Source: Centrapalus pauciflorus (Eukaryota; Streptophyta; Magnoliopsida; Asterales; Asteraceae). Taken from it: DNA of 64,000 bases. The position numbers and the translations under genes were made by a program. Location of the stretch: contig JAANYP010002342.1 of assembly GCA_020465985.1 (NCBI GenBank), positions 1-64,000 of the forward strand, written 5' to 3'. How positions within the stretch are numbered: the first letter of the stretch is position 1; every line of letters starts with the position of its first letter. Shown in pieces: positions 10,225 through 21,183 of the stretch. The notes below the pieces were generated by a model. It was not told the origin of the DNA. It was given only the letters and a program-made list of their open reading frames with translations, and did not search any database.

Positions 10225-11356
10225 TGTAGGTCACGAAAGGTTTCCCAAGTATATAGCCTTAAGTTGTAGAGGGGGGATGAATACAGCAATTTAAAAACTA
10301 CACACTATTTTCTCAATATTTGTATGTATTATTAACAAATGTTAATTACAAACAAGCTTGACTGCGGAAAGGTTCAAGCTGACATGACAGATACAACAGT
10401 ATGTCAACTAGTCTAAGACATATATAAACTAGTTACAATGAATACACTCACTAAGAATAACTCACTGTGTTTACAAGACTCAGAAGGACAGCTTGAATAA
10501 GAACAGCTTAAGCACAAAGCACTGTTTTATCCAAGCAGACTTGCATGCATGAAAGATACACTTGAATGCACGTTCACTCTTGGCTTCAGCACTTAGCTTT
10601 TTTTTTTGGCTTAATCTTTCAGTCCTTGGAAGTTTCCTTTTATACTCACTCAGAGGATCTAAGAGAAGCTTCTTCATTGGACGAAAGGAAAAAGGTGAAG
10701 TCTTGTTGAAAAGACAACATAAACTTTTCTGCACATTCTGAAAAGCAGACTTGTCTTCATGTGGGCAGAACTTTTGTCTTTTCTTTTTGTCTACTGTTGC
10801 ATTAGCTTTAACTAAATAAGGAATGTCAACTTTACATCTTTCCTCCTTTGTTAAGGCCTATTTTGATATAAGAAAAAGGTTTGTCACCTTTTTTCAAATA
10901 TCCTTTTGTCTTCATGTGACAGAACAGCTTGCGCAGGCTAAGTAGTCCTGTTTTCCACTTTGTCTTCGACTTTGTAAACTGATATTTTTAGCCAAAAACA
11001 ATACATGAGGACTTGGAAACATATTCCATAAAGTGTTTAGCCTGTTTACAAAGAACAGGTTCTGTTCACAAAGAACAGACCACTTGAAAACTGCCTAAGC
11101 TGCTCATCAGTGTAGAGCAGCGTAGACAGTTTATGTCCAGCCTGTTCAGCAGACAAAACAGCTTGGACAAACTGCCTTTGTTGCAACACATGCAACAGGG
11201 TAAACAGCTTTGGGCTGATATTGCAAATCATTTTCAGGTTTCAATAAGGCATATTACAGGCCTTAAATTCAACCTTCAAATGCATCAACAGGTTTGATCG
11301 AAAATCTACCTCTCAGATGCAGAACAGGTTTGACTGAGGCCTTTTTGTGCCTAACA
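10225..11356 (-). repeat. R1 outer (5') LTR
   Basis: The LTR is 1132 bp with TGTTAG and CTACA ends on the minus strand and a TATA box at 10636-10644. It pairs with 7586-8708. To its right, the sequence from 11357 is G1 LTR, so GAAGG (11357-11361) is the candidate target duplication. The other half would be outside the window. Confidence 0.75.
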
Positions 11357-11974
11357 GAAGGTTTTCTTTGTTGTAAGTGTGGAAATGAAATGAGAAGGGT
11401 GGTCTTATTTATAGGCAAAATTTGGAGGTTGAAATGATGGTGATAAGAGGGGTGGAGTAAAGATCTTGCAAAGCATGGTGAAAGATGAAGATATGTGATG
11501 TTGATTGTGCATGGGTTGTGAAATAAAATATTGAGGGTGTGTACCTTGAGGGGGTGGCCGGCCTAGGGCCATAATTATGTGTATTTTCATTTTTTTTGTA
11601 TAAATGTATTTAGAATGTATTCTTGTATTTCCCTTTTCTTGTAAATTCATAAATACTTTTGAATGCATTGTTTTAATGAATTGTTTTAGTCTTGCATAAT
11701 TAATGTTAAGTAATTGTATTAGTGTATAATTAGTGTCACTAATCATAATTTAAGTATGTACTTAGTTGAATTAATCCCTCAAATCGTAAATGGATCGGAT
11801 TAATTGATTTCTCGATTCATCGCGCCGATGAATTTGATTCTAATTGAGTTGAATTTTCTAATAAACCTTGTTAATCACTTGATTAATTTCTAATGACCAC
11901 TGATTAGGCTATAATTGACTATTAAATACAGATTAGGTCATTGTTGCTAACCTGATTTAGTGCCGAATGTTACA
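11357..11974 (-). repeat. G1 3' LTR, first 618 bp (U3), cut by R1
   Basis: It begins TGTAACATTCGG on the minus strand, directly after a polypurine tract, and is cut about 50 bp downstream of its TATAAATA box (11406-11413). No ORF is supported. It holds a GGCCGGCC palindrome near 11556. Confidence 0.8.
11406..11413 (-). promoter_or_regulatory. TATA box in the G1 3' LTR
   Basis: TATAAATA on the minus strand is followed by a pyrimidine-rich stretch. R1 sits just downstream of the predicted start site. Confidence 0.55.
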
Positions 11975-11989
11975 GTCTTCCCCTGTTAT
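11975..11989 (-). other. G1 polypurine tract
   Basis: On the minus strand AACAGGGGAAGAC immediately precedes the LTR start TGTAAC. It primes plus-strand DNA synthesis. Confidence 0.75.
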
Positions 11990-12007
11990 GGGAATTTCGT
12001 CCCGAAA

Positions 12008-12277
12008 TTAGCTCGTGTTCTCCACTTCTTGAGTATTTGAGAACAGATGAGGGTATTTTTCTCGAAACTGGTCTTCGCGTTCCCACGTAAACTCAGTACC
12101 TCGCTTAGAGTTCCATCTGACTTTTATTATCGGGATCCGGCTGTGCTTTAGTTTCTTGACTTCTCGGTCCATTATTTCCACGGGCTTCTCAATGAAGTTC
12201 AACTTATCGTCTAACTCCAGCTCGTCCATGGGTATAACGAGTGATTCATCAGCCAGCCACTTCTTAAGATTGGACAC
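12008..12277 (-). pseudogene. G1 integrase tail with chromodomain-like region
   Basis: The frame of 89 codons has ELDDKLNFIEKPVEIMDREV, then IKVRWNSKRGTEFTWERED and KYPHLF. This VRW..R...E.TWE pattern is the chromodomain-like end of Tekay-type integrases, thought to guide insertion to marked chromatin. It is separated from the integrase by a frameshift near 12280 and ends with the pol stop just before the polypurine tract. Confidence 0.8.
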
Positions 12278-13122
12278 GTGGAAGGTATTATGAACGTTAT
12301 TAAGCTCTTAGGGCAGATCGAATCGTTAAGCTACCGGGCCAATTCTTTTGGTGATCTTGAATGGTCCGATATAATGAGGATTGAGTTTTCCTCGTTTCCC
12401 AAAACGGATTACGCCCTTCCAAGGCGAGACTTTCAACATTACTTGATCTCCCTCTTGAAATTCCAAATCCTTCCGTCGAACATCGCCATAGCTTTTCTGT
12501 CGATCTCGCGGGATCTTTAATCAATTTTGAATTTGGGCTATCTTTTCTGTAGTCTCTTGGATGATCTCAGGTCCAGTAATCTGACTATCTCCTACCTCAG
12601 CCCAACAAAGTGGTGATCGACACTTTCTTTCGTAGAGTGCCTCGAATGGGGCGGTCTTAATACTTGAGTGATAACTGTTGTTATAGGAAAACTCAACTAA
12701 TGGCAGGTGCCTGTCCCAACTTTTGCCAAAGTCGATAACGCATGCCATTAGCATGTCTTCCAAAGTCTGAATCGTTCTTTCACTCTGACCATCCGTCTGC
12801 GGTGGTAGGCTGTGCTCATATCTAGACGTGTACCCAGTGCTTCTTGTAATGACTGCCAAAATCTTCATGTGAACCGGCTGTCTCTGTCTGATATAATTGA
12901 TACTGGCACTCCATGCCTTGAGACGACTTCTTTAAGATAGATTCGTGTTAAATTATCCATCTTATTAGTCTCCTTGATTGGCAGGAAGTGTGCGGTCTTG
13001 GTAAGTCGATCCACAATCACCCAAATAGTGTCATAACCTACAGAAGTCTTCGGCAACTTGGTGATGAAATCCATGGTGATGTTCTCCCACTTCCACTGGG
13101 GTATTTCTGGTTGAACTAGCAA
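12278..13122 (-). pseudogene. G1 integrase
   Basis: Segments 12865-13122, 12521-12868 and 12300-12524 carry the core in shifting frames. The first aspartate is in TMDFITKLP, the second in ISDRDSRFT, and the glutamate in QTDGQSERTIQ. The GPEIIQETTEKI region follows. At least three frame breaks or stops make it inactive. The order after RNase H confirms the gypsy type. Confidence 0.88.
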
Positions 13123-13997
13123 TCATGATGGTTTTTGGTGCTCAGCCTTGACCTTCAAACATGTTAAGCACTTGCTGACATAGGTAGCAATGTCAGCATT
13201 CGTGTTTGGCCACCAGTATATTCCCTTCAAGTCGTGGTACATCTTATCTGACCCTGGATGAATAGCATATCTTGTTTTATGCCCTTCATCCATGTTCAGC
13301 TTCCTTAGTCCTCCGAATTTTGGTAGCCAAATTCTGCCCATGAAGTACCGACATCTATCTGGCTTGGATTCAAATTGCTTATCCATACCTCTCAAGGCTT
13401 CATCCAGTATATTACCCTCCTTGACTGCTTCTTCTTGTGCCTCGCGGACTTGAGAGTTTAGGTTTGACTGTATAGTCATGACGAATGCTTGGACTCTAAA
13501 TGGTTTAACCTGTTCCTTTCGGCTCAAGGCATCAGCTACAAGATTCGCCTTCCTCGGATGATAACGAATTTCGCAGTCATAATCGCTAAGCAGCTCAACC
13601 CAGCGACGTTCCCTCATATTTAACTCTTTCTGATTCAGGATATGATGAAGGCTTTTAAGGTCGGTGAACACCGTACACTTAGTTCCGTATAGGTAGTGCC
13701 TCCATATTTTGAGAGCAAACACCACTGCTCCAAGTTCCAAGTCACGAGTCGTATAGTTCACCTCGTGAATTTTGAGCTGCCGTGATGCGTAAGCAATGGC
13801 TTAATCCCTTTGCATGTGCACACAACCTAATCCATTATGTGAGGCATCACAGTAGACCACAAAATTTTCAGTTCCTTCAGGTAAGGACAGAATTGGTGCA
13901 CTACACAATCTTTGCTTTAACTGCTGAAACGCCTTTTCCTGCTCTTCACCCCAGACATATTTTACATCCTTCCGAGTCAACTCTGTTAGGGAACCTG
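13123..13997 (-). pseudogene. G1 RNase H and integrase HHCC finger
   Basis: The 212-codon frame 13123-13761 has RNase H motifs TTRDLELGAVVFALKIWRHY, VFTDLKSL and KANLVADALSRKE, followed by the integrase zinc finger (AIHPGSDKMYHDL then CLTCLKVKAEH). Upstream, 13762-13997 continues the RT-RNase H connection in another frame (RFIENFSKIAGSL), with a TAA near 13801. It is one damaged polyprotein with its neighbours. Confidence 0.85.
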
Positions 13998-15998
13998 CTA
14001 TCTTCGAGAAGTTTTCAATAAATCGCCTATAATAACCGACAAGTCTTTATGGACTCGATTTTTGATGGCCTCGATTTTTGATGGATCAGCTTGGATTCCC
14101 TGGCTGTTGATCACATGTCCAAGGAATTTAACTTCTCGCAACCAAAATTCACATTTTGAATATTTGGCGTATAACTGCTCCTTCTCTATCAACTCCAAGA
14201 TCAGCTTGAGATGTTGTTCGTGCTCCTCCTTATTTCTGGAATAGATGAGGATATCGTCTATGAACACTATTACAAATTTGTCCAGATACGGTTTACACAC
14301 TTGATTCATGAGGTCCATGAATACGGCTGGTGCGTTGGTCAAACCGAATGGCATTACCTGGAATTTGTAATGTCCATAACGAGTTCTGAATGCTGTCTTA
14401 GGAATGTATTCTTCCCGAACCTTTACTTGATGATAGCCGGATCGCAGATCAATCTTAGAGTAGAAGCTAGATCCCTGTAGTTCGTCAAACAGGTCGTCAA
14501 TTCTGGGAAGGGGGTAGAGGTTCTTTACTGTCAGCTTGTTTAGCTCTCGGTAGTCTATGCATATTCTGAAGGATCCGTCTTTCTTTTTCACGAACAAGAC
14601 CGGAGCTCCCCAAGGTGAGGAACTTGGTCGAATGAATCCTTTATCCATCAACTCTTGTAGTTGATTGGATAGCTCTTGCATTTCAGAAGGAGCGAGTCTA
14701 TATGGGGCTCTTGCGACCGGTGTAGCTCCCGGCACCAAATCGATTTGAAACTCTACTTGCCTAGTTGGCGGAAGCCCAGGCAAATCTTCTCGGAAGACCT
14801 TCGGATAGTCACAAACCACTGGGATATCCTCGAGTCGTTTCTCCTCCGACTCTTTTTCTGCAATCTGTACTAATACCGCATGGCAACCTATTCTAAGGCA
14901 CTTTAATGTTCTTAGGCCGGATATGACATTCAGCTGACGGTTCTTTCTTTCCCCTTGGACTGTTAGGACCTTCTTCTTGTGGAGTGGTATCCGTACCACT
15001 TTCTTACCGCACATAATCTCGGCATGATTGTGTGACAACCAATCCATGCCAATTACTACATCAAAATTTCTGAGATCTATAGGCATCAAGTCTATCTTAA
15101 AGGGATGATCTGCCAGCTTCAGTGTGCATTCCTTAATAATACTACTTGCCTCTATTATTTTGCCGTCAGCTAGTTCTATAGTATAAGAGTTGTCTATGGG
15201 AAAAGGAGTGGCATTCAATTGCTTACTAAACTTATTAGATATAAAGCTCCTATCAGCCCCAGTATCAAAGAGTACGTAAGCGTAAATGTCATTTAAAAGA
15301 AACGTACCTGATACCACATGGGGGTCCTGATGAGCGTCACCTGCTCCTAACACAAAAGCTCTCCCCTGAGCTCCTCCATCATTTTTCAACTTCGGGCACT
15401 CATTCCTGAAGTGCCCGGCAGCTCCAATTTCATAGCAGTCTCTCTGATTGCCGCCGTTGATACCCGGGGTTCCAAATTTATAATCCTTGGCCAAATGACC
15501 AATACGTTTGCATTTTCCACAAGGGGTTGGGCAGGGACCCTTGTTGTGATGAAAGGTGCATTGGGTGCAAAAAGGCTTGGTACCGGTGTAGCCCTTCCTT
15601 GACTCAGCTCCTGCTACATAAGCCTTGATGGTCTCGGGCTTCTTGGATTGCGAGCCCGCATTCCTCCCGGACTTGTCCTCCAATTTCCTCTTGTTTTCCT
15701 CGGCCTTGGCTTCGATTCTCCGGGACACTTGATCCATAGGGTCATTGGCTATTCTGATGGCGTCCTGAATGGTGGTTGGATTTGAGGCAGTGACATTTCT
15801 TTGAATTTGAGGAGAGAGTCCCCAAATGTAACGCTCGATTTTCTTGTATTCAGGGGTCACCATCTGAGGGCACATAATGCTTAGTTCGTGGAATCGGTTG
15901 GTGTACCCAGCTACGTCCGTTCCCTTCATAGCCATATTCCAAAACTCTGACTGCATCTTCTGTAGTTCGTTCCTCAGACAATACTCATCGGTCATCAT
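13998..15998 (-). pseudogene. G1 gag C-terminus, protease and reverse transcriptase
   Basis: The long frame of 666 codons covers the end of the gag domain and two zinc-knuckle regions. The protease has DTGA at residues 245-248, and RT has CIDYRELN, the FIDD active site at 579-582, and KFLGHVI. Both knuckles are damaged: CGKCKRIGHLAKDY lacks its last Cys and CYEIGAAGHFRNEC has Ile in place of the second Cys. The frame ends in a short unrelated tail after a deletion in the YYRRF region. RT itself looks intact; RNA binding by gag should be impaired. Confidence 0.9.
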
Positions 15999-16409
15999 CT
16001 ACTTTAACTCGGTCCAGGCGAGTTGGTAAGCTGCATCAATACCCACAGACTGGGTATACGAGTTCCACCATGTCAAGGCGCTGTCTTGCAGCGTGTGGGT
16101 GGCGAACTTTACCTTGTCTCCTTCAATGCATCCGCTAACACGGAAGACATACTCTATTTTTTCGAACCATCGTACTAATCCAACGGCTCCTTCAGTTCCA
16201 TTGAAGTATCGGGGCTTGCAGCTCAAAAATCCCTTAATTCCACAACCCTTTGAGTGGGTTTTAGTTCCTCCCGTGGTGCGGCTAGCACCACCATCTCCAT
16301 TAGCTGAACTGTTCCGGTTTGTCTCATAAGTGGCTACAGCAGTAGCCACTCTTTGTGCAACTAGTTCCTCAATTTGGCAGCGTTCATAGTTTGTCTTGGC
16401 GGCATTATC
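15999..16409 (-). pseudogene. G1 gag N-terminal part
   Basis: The ORF 15999-16349 has KPRYFNGTEGAVGLVRWFEK, then FATHTLQDSALTWWNSY, the classic gypsy gag core. A TAG at its end separates it from the next frame at LTWTELK. The natural start is probably the ATG at 16409 (MPPRQT), with a frameshift before EELVAQRVATAV. It would assemble the particle. The gap 16410-16536 to ORF1 holds nothing recognisable. Confidence 0.82.
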
Positions 16410-16536
16410 TTAAAGTTTTAAGAAAGAAGCATAGTGTAAGAAGTTGAATCTTAAAGATGTAAATTTTTTTCTTAAGCCACAACACTATAATCATCAAACA
16501 CAATTTCATAAATAACTTGCAATATTCATTAATCAT

Positions 16537-17409
16537 TCATAACTTTCTTACAATGGGCGGGTTATTACCCGAAAATTTTTGTCCTATACTATTACATAAA
16601 ATTTTTCCTAATATTACAAAGATAGATAAAGGGTACTTAGTGTGGGAGTGATCAGGGATCTCTCCCTTCTCCATCGCGTTGAGGCGCTGAGTCAGCTCCT
16701 CGATCCGAGCTTGGCTTTCGGCTAGTTGCTGCCGAACCTCATTCAGGCCATCCTGTTGGATGGTGAGAGCATGCTGGTTTACCCAGTATAAATTGGAGTT
16801 CTGAATCTCCTCCCGCACCAGACAGACAGTCAATTCTCCAATATCCTGGTTAAATAACCGGATTTGGAGGTCATGATTGTAAGACCGTGCTACTAGCAGG
16901 GGTACGGTCTGATCAGTCGTCTCCTGGGTGAGTGTTGGGTTCGGTGCGGAGGATGGTCCTCCGACCTCGAACTTGGAAGGGATTCCTTCCTCTTGCCTCC
17001 ACTCACGGAGGGTCTCAGGCATCCATCCCCATCTTCGGGCGTCTACCCGTCGGTGCTGTGGTGGGGGATTTGGTTGTGGAGTCGAGATGGGAATAGACTC
17101 CCGTCTCGGCATGATCACCCTCTTTCGGGGTGTGTACAACACCTTATGGCCGTTTGGGTAAGGGCGGTACGGCTTAAATGATGGCTCTGCCGGGTGGTAT
17201 GGAATGCGGGCGGGGACTGCTGGGGGTGGTGGATCCTCTCCGTCGTCATCTTCTTCCATAGGTTCCTCTTCTGACTCCTCCATTGGTTCTTCGGAGGGGT
17301 CTTCTTCTTCAGATGGTTCTCCTTTAGTGAAAACCTCAGTGACTTCGGGGCTCATAGGGGTGTACTCATCCTCTGAATCTAACAAGATGATGGTCTCTGG
17401 GTGGGACAT
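16537..17409 (-). CDS. G1 ORF1, acidic proline-rich protein upstream of gag
   Basis: The start is placed at the ATG 17407-17409 (MSHPETIILLDSEDEY). The reading frame stays open further up only because it enters the T1 LTR. The protein has about 290 residues: an acidic tract of SEEEDPSEEPMEESEEE type, a proline-rich middle with PRKRVIMPRRES and RRVDARRWGW basic patches, and a C-terminal predicted coiled coil (LNEVRQQLAESQARIEELTQRL). No enzyme motif, signal peptide or membrane segment is visible. Similar acidic ORFs ahead of gag are common in daisy-family gypsy elements, from memory. The function is unknown. T1 lies exactly in front of the start codon and would block expression from the G1 LTR. 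Confidence 0.65.
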   Translation of the reverse strand: MSHPETIILLDSEDEYTPMSPEVTEVFTKGEPSEEEDPSEEPMEESEEEPMEEDDDGEDPPPPAVPARIPYHPAEPSFKPYRPYPNGHKVLYTPRKRVIMPRRESIPISTPQPNPPPQHRRVDARRWGWMPETLREWRQEEGIPSKFEVGGPSSAPNPTLTQETTDQTVPLLVARSYNHDLQIRLFNQDIGELTVCLVREEIQNSNLYWVNQHALTIQQDGLNEVRQQLAESQARIEELTQRLNAMEKGEIPDHSHTKYPLSIFVILGKILCNSIGQKFSGNNPPIVRKL

Positions 17410-17414
17410 GTTTT
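17410..17414 (+). repeat. Target site duplication of T1, left copy (GTTTT)
   Basis: GTTTT directly before the left LTR matches 25772-25776 directly after the right LTR. It marks a single complete insertion event. Confidence 0.92.
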
Positions 17415-18186
17415 TGTTGGAATTAGTGTCCAAGTCACAATTATTTGTAAACATATTGTTATCAGGCTGGATCCTTTTTGGGTGCATGCAATGAATTGTA
17501 AAAGGAAGATGATTAACTTAAATATATAATGTTAATTAGTTTGTTAATTTATTATGTTTACTGAATTAATTAGAAACTAAATAATTGATTATATTTGATT
17601 AATGGGTTAGTTTGTTAATTTATTAATAGTTAATAAATTAACTGGAAGCTAATAGAATTAATTGAGGAAGTACAGGGGCTAAACTGCAATTAGTTGATAG
17701 TCAACAGGGCACCCCCTAAACCCTAATAGAGGGGGCCGGCCACCAATCCATCCCACGTGGATTTGGGATCAAAAATTTGTAGGTTTCTAAAACCTATAAA
17801 TAGGCAGCCCCTGCCTGCTTTATTCGTCGCTCATTCAATTCTAAGTTCTCTAACAATCATAAGGGATACCAGTTTTGGGACTCTGAGATCTGAGCTTAGA
17901 AAGGTTATAATTATCTTTTCTTTTGTTCATTGGGTGTGAACAACTAGAGGCAATCTTGCTTTAGACGCTTGTTACTCGATTCAGAGGCTGTTCGTGTAAT
18001 CGTTCTTCGTGGAGAAAATTGCAAATTTTCTCAAGGTTAGTTTTTCTTATTCATCTCTTTATTTTAATAATTAGTTGCTTAGCTTGTTTGGTTAGATCCT
18101 TAAGGTTTTATATTCTTGCATAGTTAGGTTATTTAATTTTCCGTAAAGTTTTAATTTAACCTAGCAAGGGTATAGGAAACCCAACA
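17415..18186 (+). repeat. T1 5' LTR
   Basis: It runs from TGTTGGAATTAG to CCCAACA and pairs with 25001-25771. It contains a GGCCGGCC palindrome, a CACGTG G-box at 17754-17759 and TATAAATA at 17795-17802. Confidence 0.93.
17754..17802 (+). promoter_or_regulatory. T1 LTR promoter core: G-box and TATA box
   Basis: CACGTG is followed 36 bp later by TATAAATA. The 3' LTR keeps the G-box (25340-25345), but its TATA reads GATAAATA after a T to G change. G-boxes bind bZIP or bHLH factors; regulation here is inference. Confidence 0.6.
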
Positions 18187-18187
18187 G

Positions 18188-18199
18188 TGGTATCAGAGC
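18188..18199 (+). other. T1 primer binding site
   Basis: TGGTATCAGAGC begins one base after the LTR end and is complementary to the initiator-Met tRNA. Confidence 0.92.
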
Positions 18200-18858
18200 G
18201 GTCAACCTAACGAGCTTTGCACTAATTTTTAGATGATAATATTGTTCTTAAATTTCGAAATTTGTTTTGATTATTTTTCGGAATTTTGATTTAATTTTAA
18301 TAGTGTTTTTAATTTTAAATTAAATTGCTTAAACTTAAAATTAAATTTTAAATATTAAATAAATCTGAAAAATTAATTAAAAATTATTTTTTTTGAAATT
18401 TTTGGTGTAAAATTCGTTTTTTTGATAATTATTTAATTTTTAAAATAGTTTTTAAATATTAAACTAATTGTCTAAATTTTGAAAATTGTTTTTCATATTT
18501 ATCATCAAATTTTCGTATTTTTAAAAGGTTTTAAATGGATAAATCTGAAATATTAAAAAAATTATTATTCTATTAATTTAGGATTTTATTAATTTAATTA
18601 AGGGTTTTATCTTTGGGGTTTTAGATAAACATGCCTTAGAGATAAGCTTGATTTTCTAGGTTTATCCTAAATCCTATTTATCTAGAAAATTACCTTAATT
18701 TAAATTAAGTGCTTATCCTAAAGGTTTTAGAATATCATAATTTATTAGGATAAACTTGTATTATCCTAGGTTTAAATTTTGAGGATTTATATGGTTATAT
18801 ATATAGGTTTCGGATTTAATATATATATGTTTCTTATTTTATTTAAATATTGAAACCG

Positions 18859-18944
<86 letters not shown>

Positions 18945-20141
18945 ATATATATATATATATATATATATATCTTATATATAATATATAATAATATATATGT
19001 ATAAATTCATGTATAATATATCTATGGTATATATATATAATATATATGTCTATGTATATATATATAATATATAATATCTATTATATATATATAATAGTAC
19101 AAATATATATATTACATATATATAAATATGTCATATATATTATATATATGTACATATATATTATATATCTATGTATATATAATATATGTCATATATATAT
19201 ATTACTTGTATATATATATCCTAATAATATATCTAATATATATATATATATAGTATATATATATATATATATATTATATAATAAAATATAATATTAATTA
19301 AACCCTAATATTTTAAATTGTTTAAAATATACCCTGAATTTTAAAATGTTTAAAATAGACCCTTTAATTTTAAAAGTTTAAAATTAAACCCCTAAGATTT
19401 AAAAGAAATTTATATATGTATTATTGATTATGTATGTATATATCATTTAAATCTAATTACATCTTCAGTCAATTGATAAATCGGCTCACCCATAGTGAAC
19501 AAACTATAAACGAGGTATAAGGCGGGTCGCTCTGCTTCCCTAAAGGAGTAGGTTTTTAACAGCTTCGCGCTGACCTACCTCCTCCGCTTCGCTGTGCGTT
19601 CAATGGAGCTACCGAGGACTTTTGATAGGATGGTGTCCAGATTAAAAGTATAATCTAAAGTACTAAAACAAAATCCCATTTTAGATATATCAAAAGTGAA
19701 TTAGTATGCAAATCCATGAAAAATGCACATCTCCTATATGCACTGTTAGTGGAGCGTGTGTATTGACCGGCACACTAATGAGAGGCATATTAGGAGGTGA
19801 TGTAGGACTCGCGATTCCCGGACTGATCCGTGCCGGGTCTTACGCAGTTTTGCATTGTTAGATTCACCATCTTGTCCGTGATCCTCGGCAACCCAGTCAC
19901 GAATAGTAGTTGAGCATAACCGGGATTAACATGTCATTGATAAGATTCAATGAATCTCAAAAGATCTTGGAATTTCATAGAGATTGAAATCGACAAGAGT
20001 TTGTGAACCTAAAATAAATTCGTGGCGTGATTACGGCGACCCTTTTCATATAACGAATCGAAAATATGGATCCTAGCCTTAATTCAAATTGGGTAAATTG
20101 TTTACGGAATACTTCAAACTAACAAAAACTTTATCTCACAG
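18200..20141 (+). other. T1 untranslated leader, very AT-rich
   Basis: About 1.9 kb without a credible ORF. It is AT-rich to 19440, and then a structured part of more balanced composition precedes gag. An imperfect hairpin is visible at 19548-19578: GTAGGT pairs with ACCTAC, and inside it CAGC (19560-19563) pairs with GCTG (19569-19572). Leaders of LTR elements usually hold packaging and dimerisation signals. Confidence 0.7.
18860..19290. repeat. AT dinucleotide microsatellite and degenerate flank
   Basis: There is a nearly pure AT run from about 18860 to 18970, then a long imperfect AT/ATAT region. Small ORFs here (tyrosine and isoleucine repeats) are artefacts of the repeat. Confidence 0.95.
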
Positions 20142-21182
20142 ATGTCTACTTCTGCTGGTACTCCCACTCCTGCTCCCAACTACGCATCCAACTTCTCACT
20201 CCTATCCGTTCTGGGTAGGGAAAAACTATCCGGTTCGAACTATGTGGACTGGATGAGAAACCACAGGTTTACGCTGAGGTACGAGAACAATGAGTATGTT
20301 CTCGATGAAAAAATTCCCACACTGAATGAGAATCCCACCCAGGAGGTAATGGACGCACACCAGAAACATTACGATGATGCAAACAAAGTATCCTGCATCA
20401 TGGCGTCATCCATGGTTCCTGAGCTTGCTAAAGCCTTCGAGAATACATGGGCCTTTGAGATGAATCAGCAGCTGCGAGATATGTTTGAGGCTAAGGCGAG
20501 CAAAGAGTGCCTTGATGTGGTAAGATCCCTCATGGCCTGCAAACCAAAACCTGGAAAATCTATATGTACTTTCGTCCTTGAGATGAAGGGGTACTTCGAC
20601 CGGCTGGAGGCTCTCAATATGGTGTTTGACTCTGAGTTCTCCACCAATATAATTCTTTCTGGACTGCCCACCATCTATAATCAGTTCGTACTCTCCAATC
20701 AGATGAACATGAATCATAAGGAGATGTCAATTATGGAACTGCATAATCTGCTCCGAACCGCTGAACAGGGCATCAAGAAAGATGAGACCCCTGTGGCCCC
20801 TGTGCTTACTGTCGGTAAGGCCTTAAAGAAATGGAAGTCATCCTGGAAGACCCCAAAAGGAAAGTCCAAGAAAGGGTCTCAAGGGAAAACAGAGTCCGGT
20901 ATTGTGCCTACTAAAGATCCGAAGGAAGCAGTATGCTTTTACTGCAATGGCAAGGGGCACTGGAAGCGAAGCTGCCCATCATATCTGAAGGACCTTAAAG
21001 ATGGCAAAGTCGAAAAGGCCAGCACCTCAGGTATGTTCATGATCGAACTCCATAACACTTCTATCTCTAATTCATGGGTTCTTGATACAGGATGTGGTAC
21101 ACACATTTGCTCTGTATTGCAGGGACTAAGGGAAAGTAGAAGCTTGAAGCATGGGGAGCTGAACCTAATCATGGGGAATTGA
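20142..21182 (+). CDS. T1 gag with start of protease
   Basis: The frame of 346 codons starts at the first ATG after the leader. It has LSGSNYVDWMRNHRFTLRYE, then VVRSLMACKPKPGKSICTFV and LSGLPTIYNQFV (copia gag), and a zinc knuckle CFYCNGKGHWKRSC at residues 265-278. The protease active site is LDTGCGTHIC near residue 315. It ends at a TGA (21181-21183) inside the protease, where the frame should continue into pol. The capsid part looks intact; the stop would give a gag-only product with a protease stub. Confidence 0.85.
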   Translation: MSTSAGTPTPAPNYASNFSLLSVLGREKLSGSNYVDWMRNHRFTLRYENNEYVLDEKIPTLNENPTQEVMDAHQKHYDDANKVSCIMASSMVPELAKAFENTWAFEMNQQLRDMFEAKASKECLDVVRSLMACKPKPGKSICTFVLEMKGYFDRLEALNMVFDSEFSTNIILSGLPTIYNQFVLSNQMNMNHKEMSIMELHNLLRTAEQGIKKDETPVAPVLTVGKALKKWKSSWKTPKGKSKKGSQGKTESGIVPTKDPKEAVCFYCNGKGHWKRSCPSYLKDLKDGKVEKASTSGMFMIELHNTSISNSWVLDTGCGTHICSVLQGLRESRSLKHGELNLIMGN

Positions 21183-21183
21183 A

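Larger units (their letters stand above)
1..11356 (-). mobile_element. R1: SIRE-like Ty1/copia tandem array, 3' end outside window
   Basis: Read on the minus strand the order is LTR (10225-11356), primer site, gag, an internal deletion, a second LTR (7586-8708), a second primer site, gag, protease, integrase, RT, RNase H and an accessory ORF that runs off the left edge. The middle LTR serves as 3' LTR of the short unit and 5' LTR of the long unit. A gag C-terminal extension, initiator-Met primer sites and an ORF downstream of pol fit the SIRE/Maximus branch of copia. The right end abuts G1 LTR sequence, so R1 most likely inserted there. Its second target duplication would lie outside the window. 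Confidence 0.85.

Noticed and set aside
12008..16349. G1 as an integrated pararetrovirus
   Set aside because: It has LTRs, an integrase with D, D and E motifs and a chromodomain tail, and no movement protein; it is an ordinary gypsy retrotransposon.
18188..18199. tRNA gene fragments at the TGGTATCAGAGC sites
   Set aside because: Each is a short primer-complementary sequence next to an LTR end, with no tRNA cloverleaf around it.
19046..19291. ORF coding a tyrosine/isoleucine repeat protein
   Set aside because: It is read through the AT microsatellite in the T1 leader and has no independent support.
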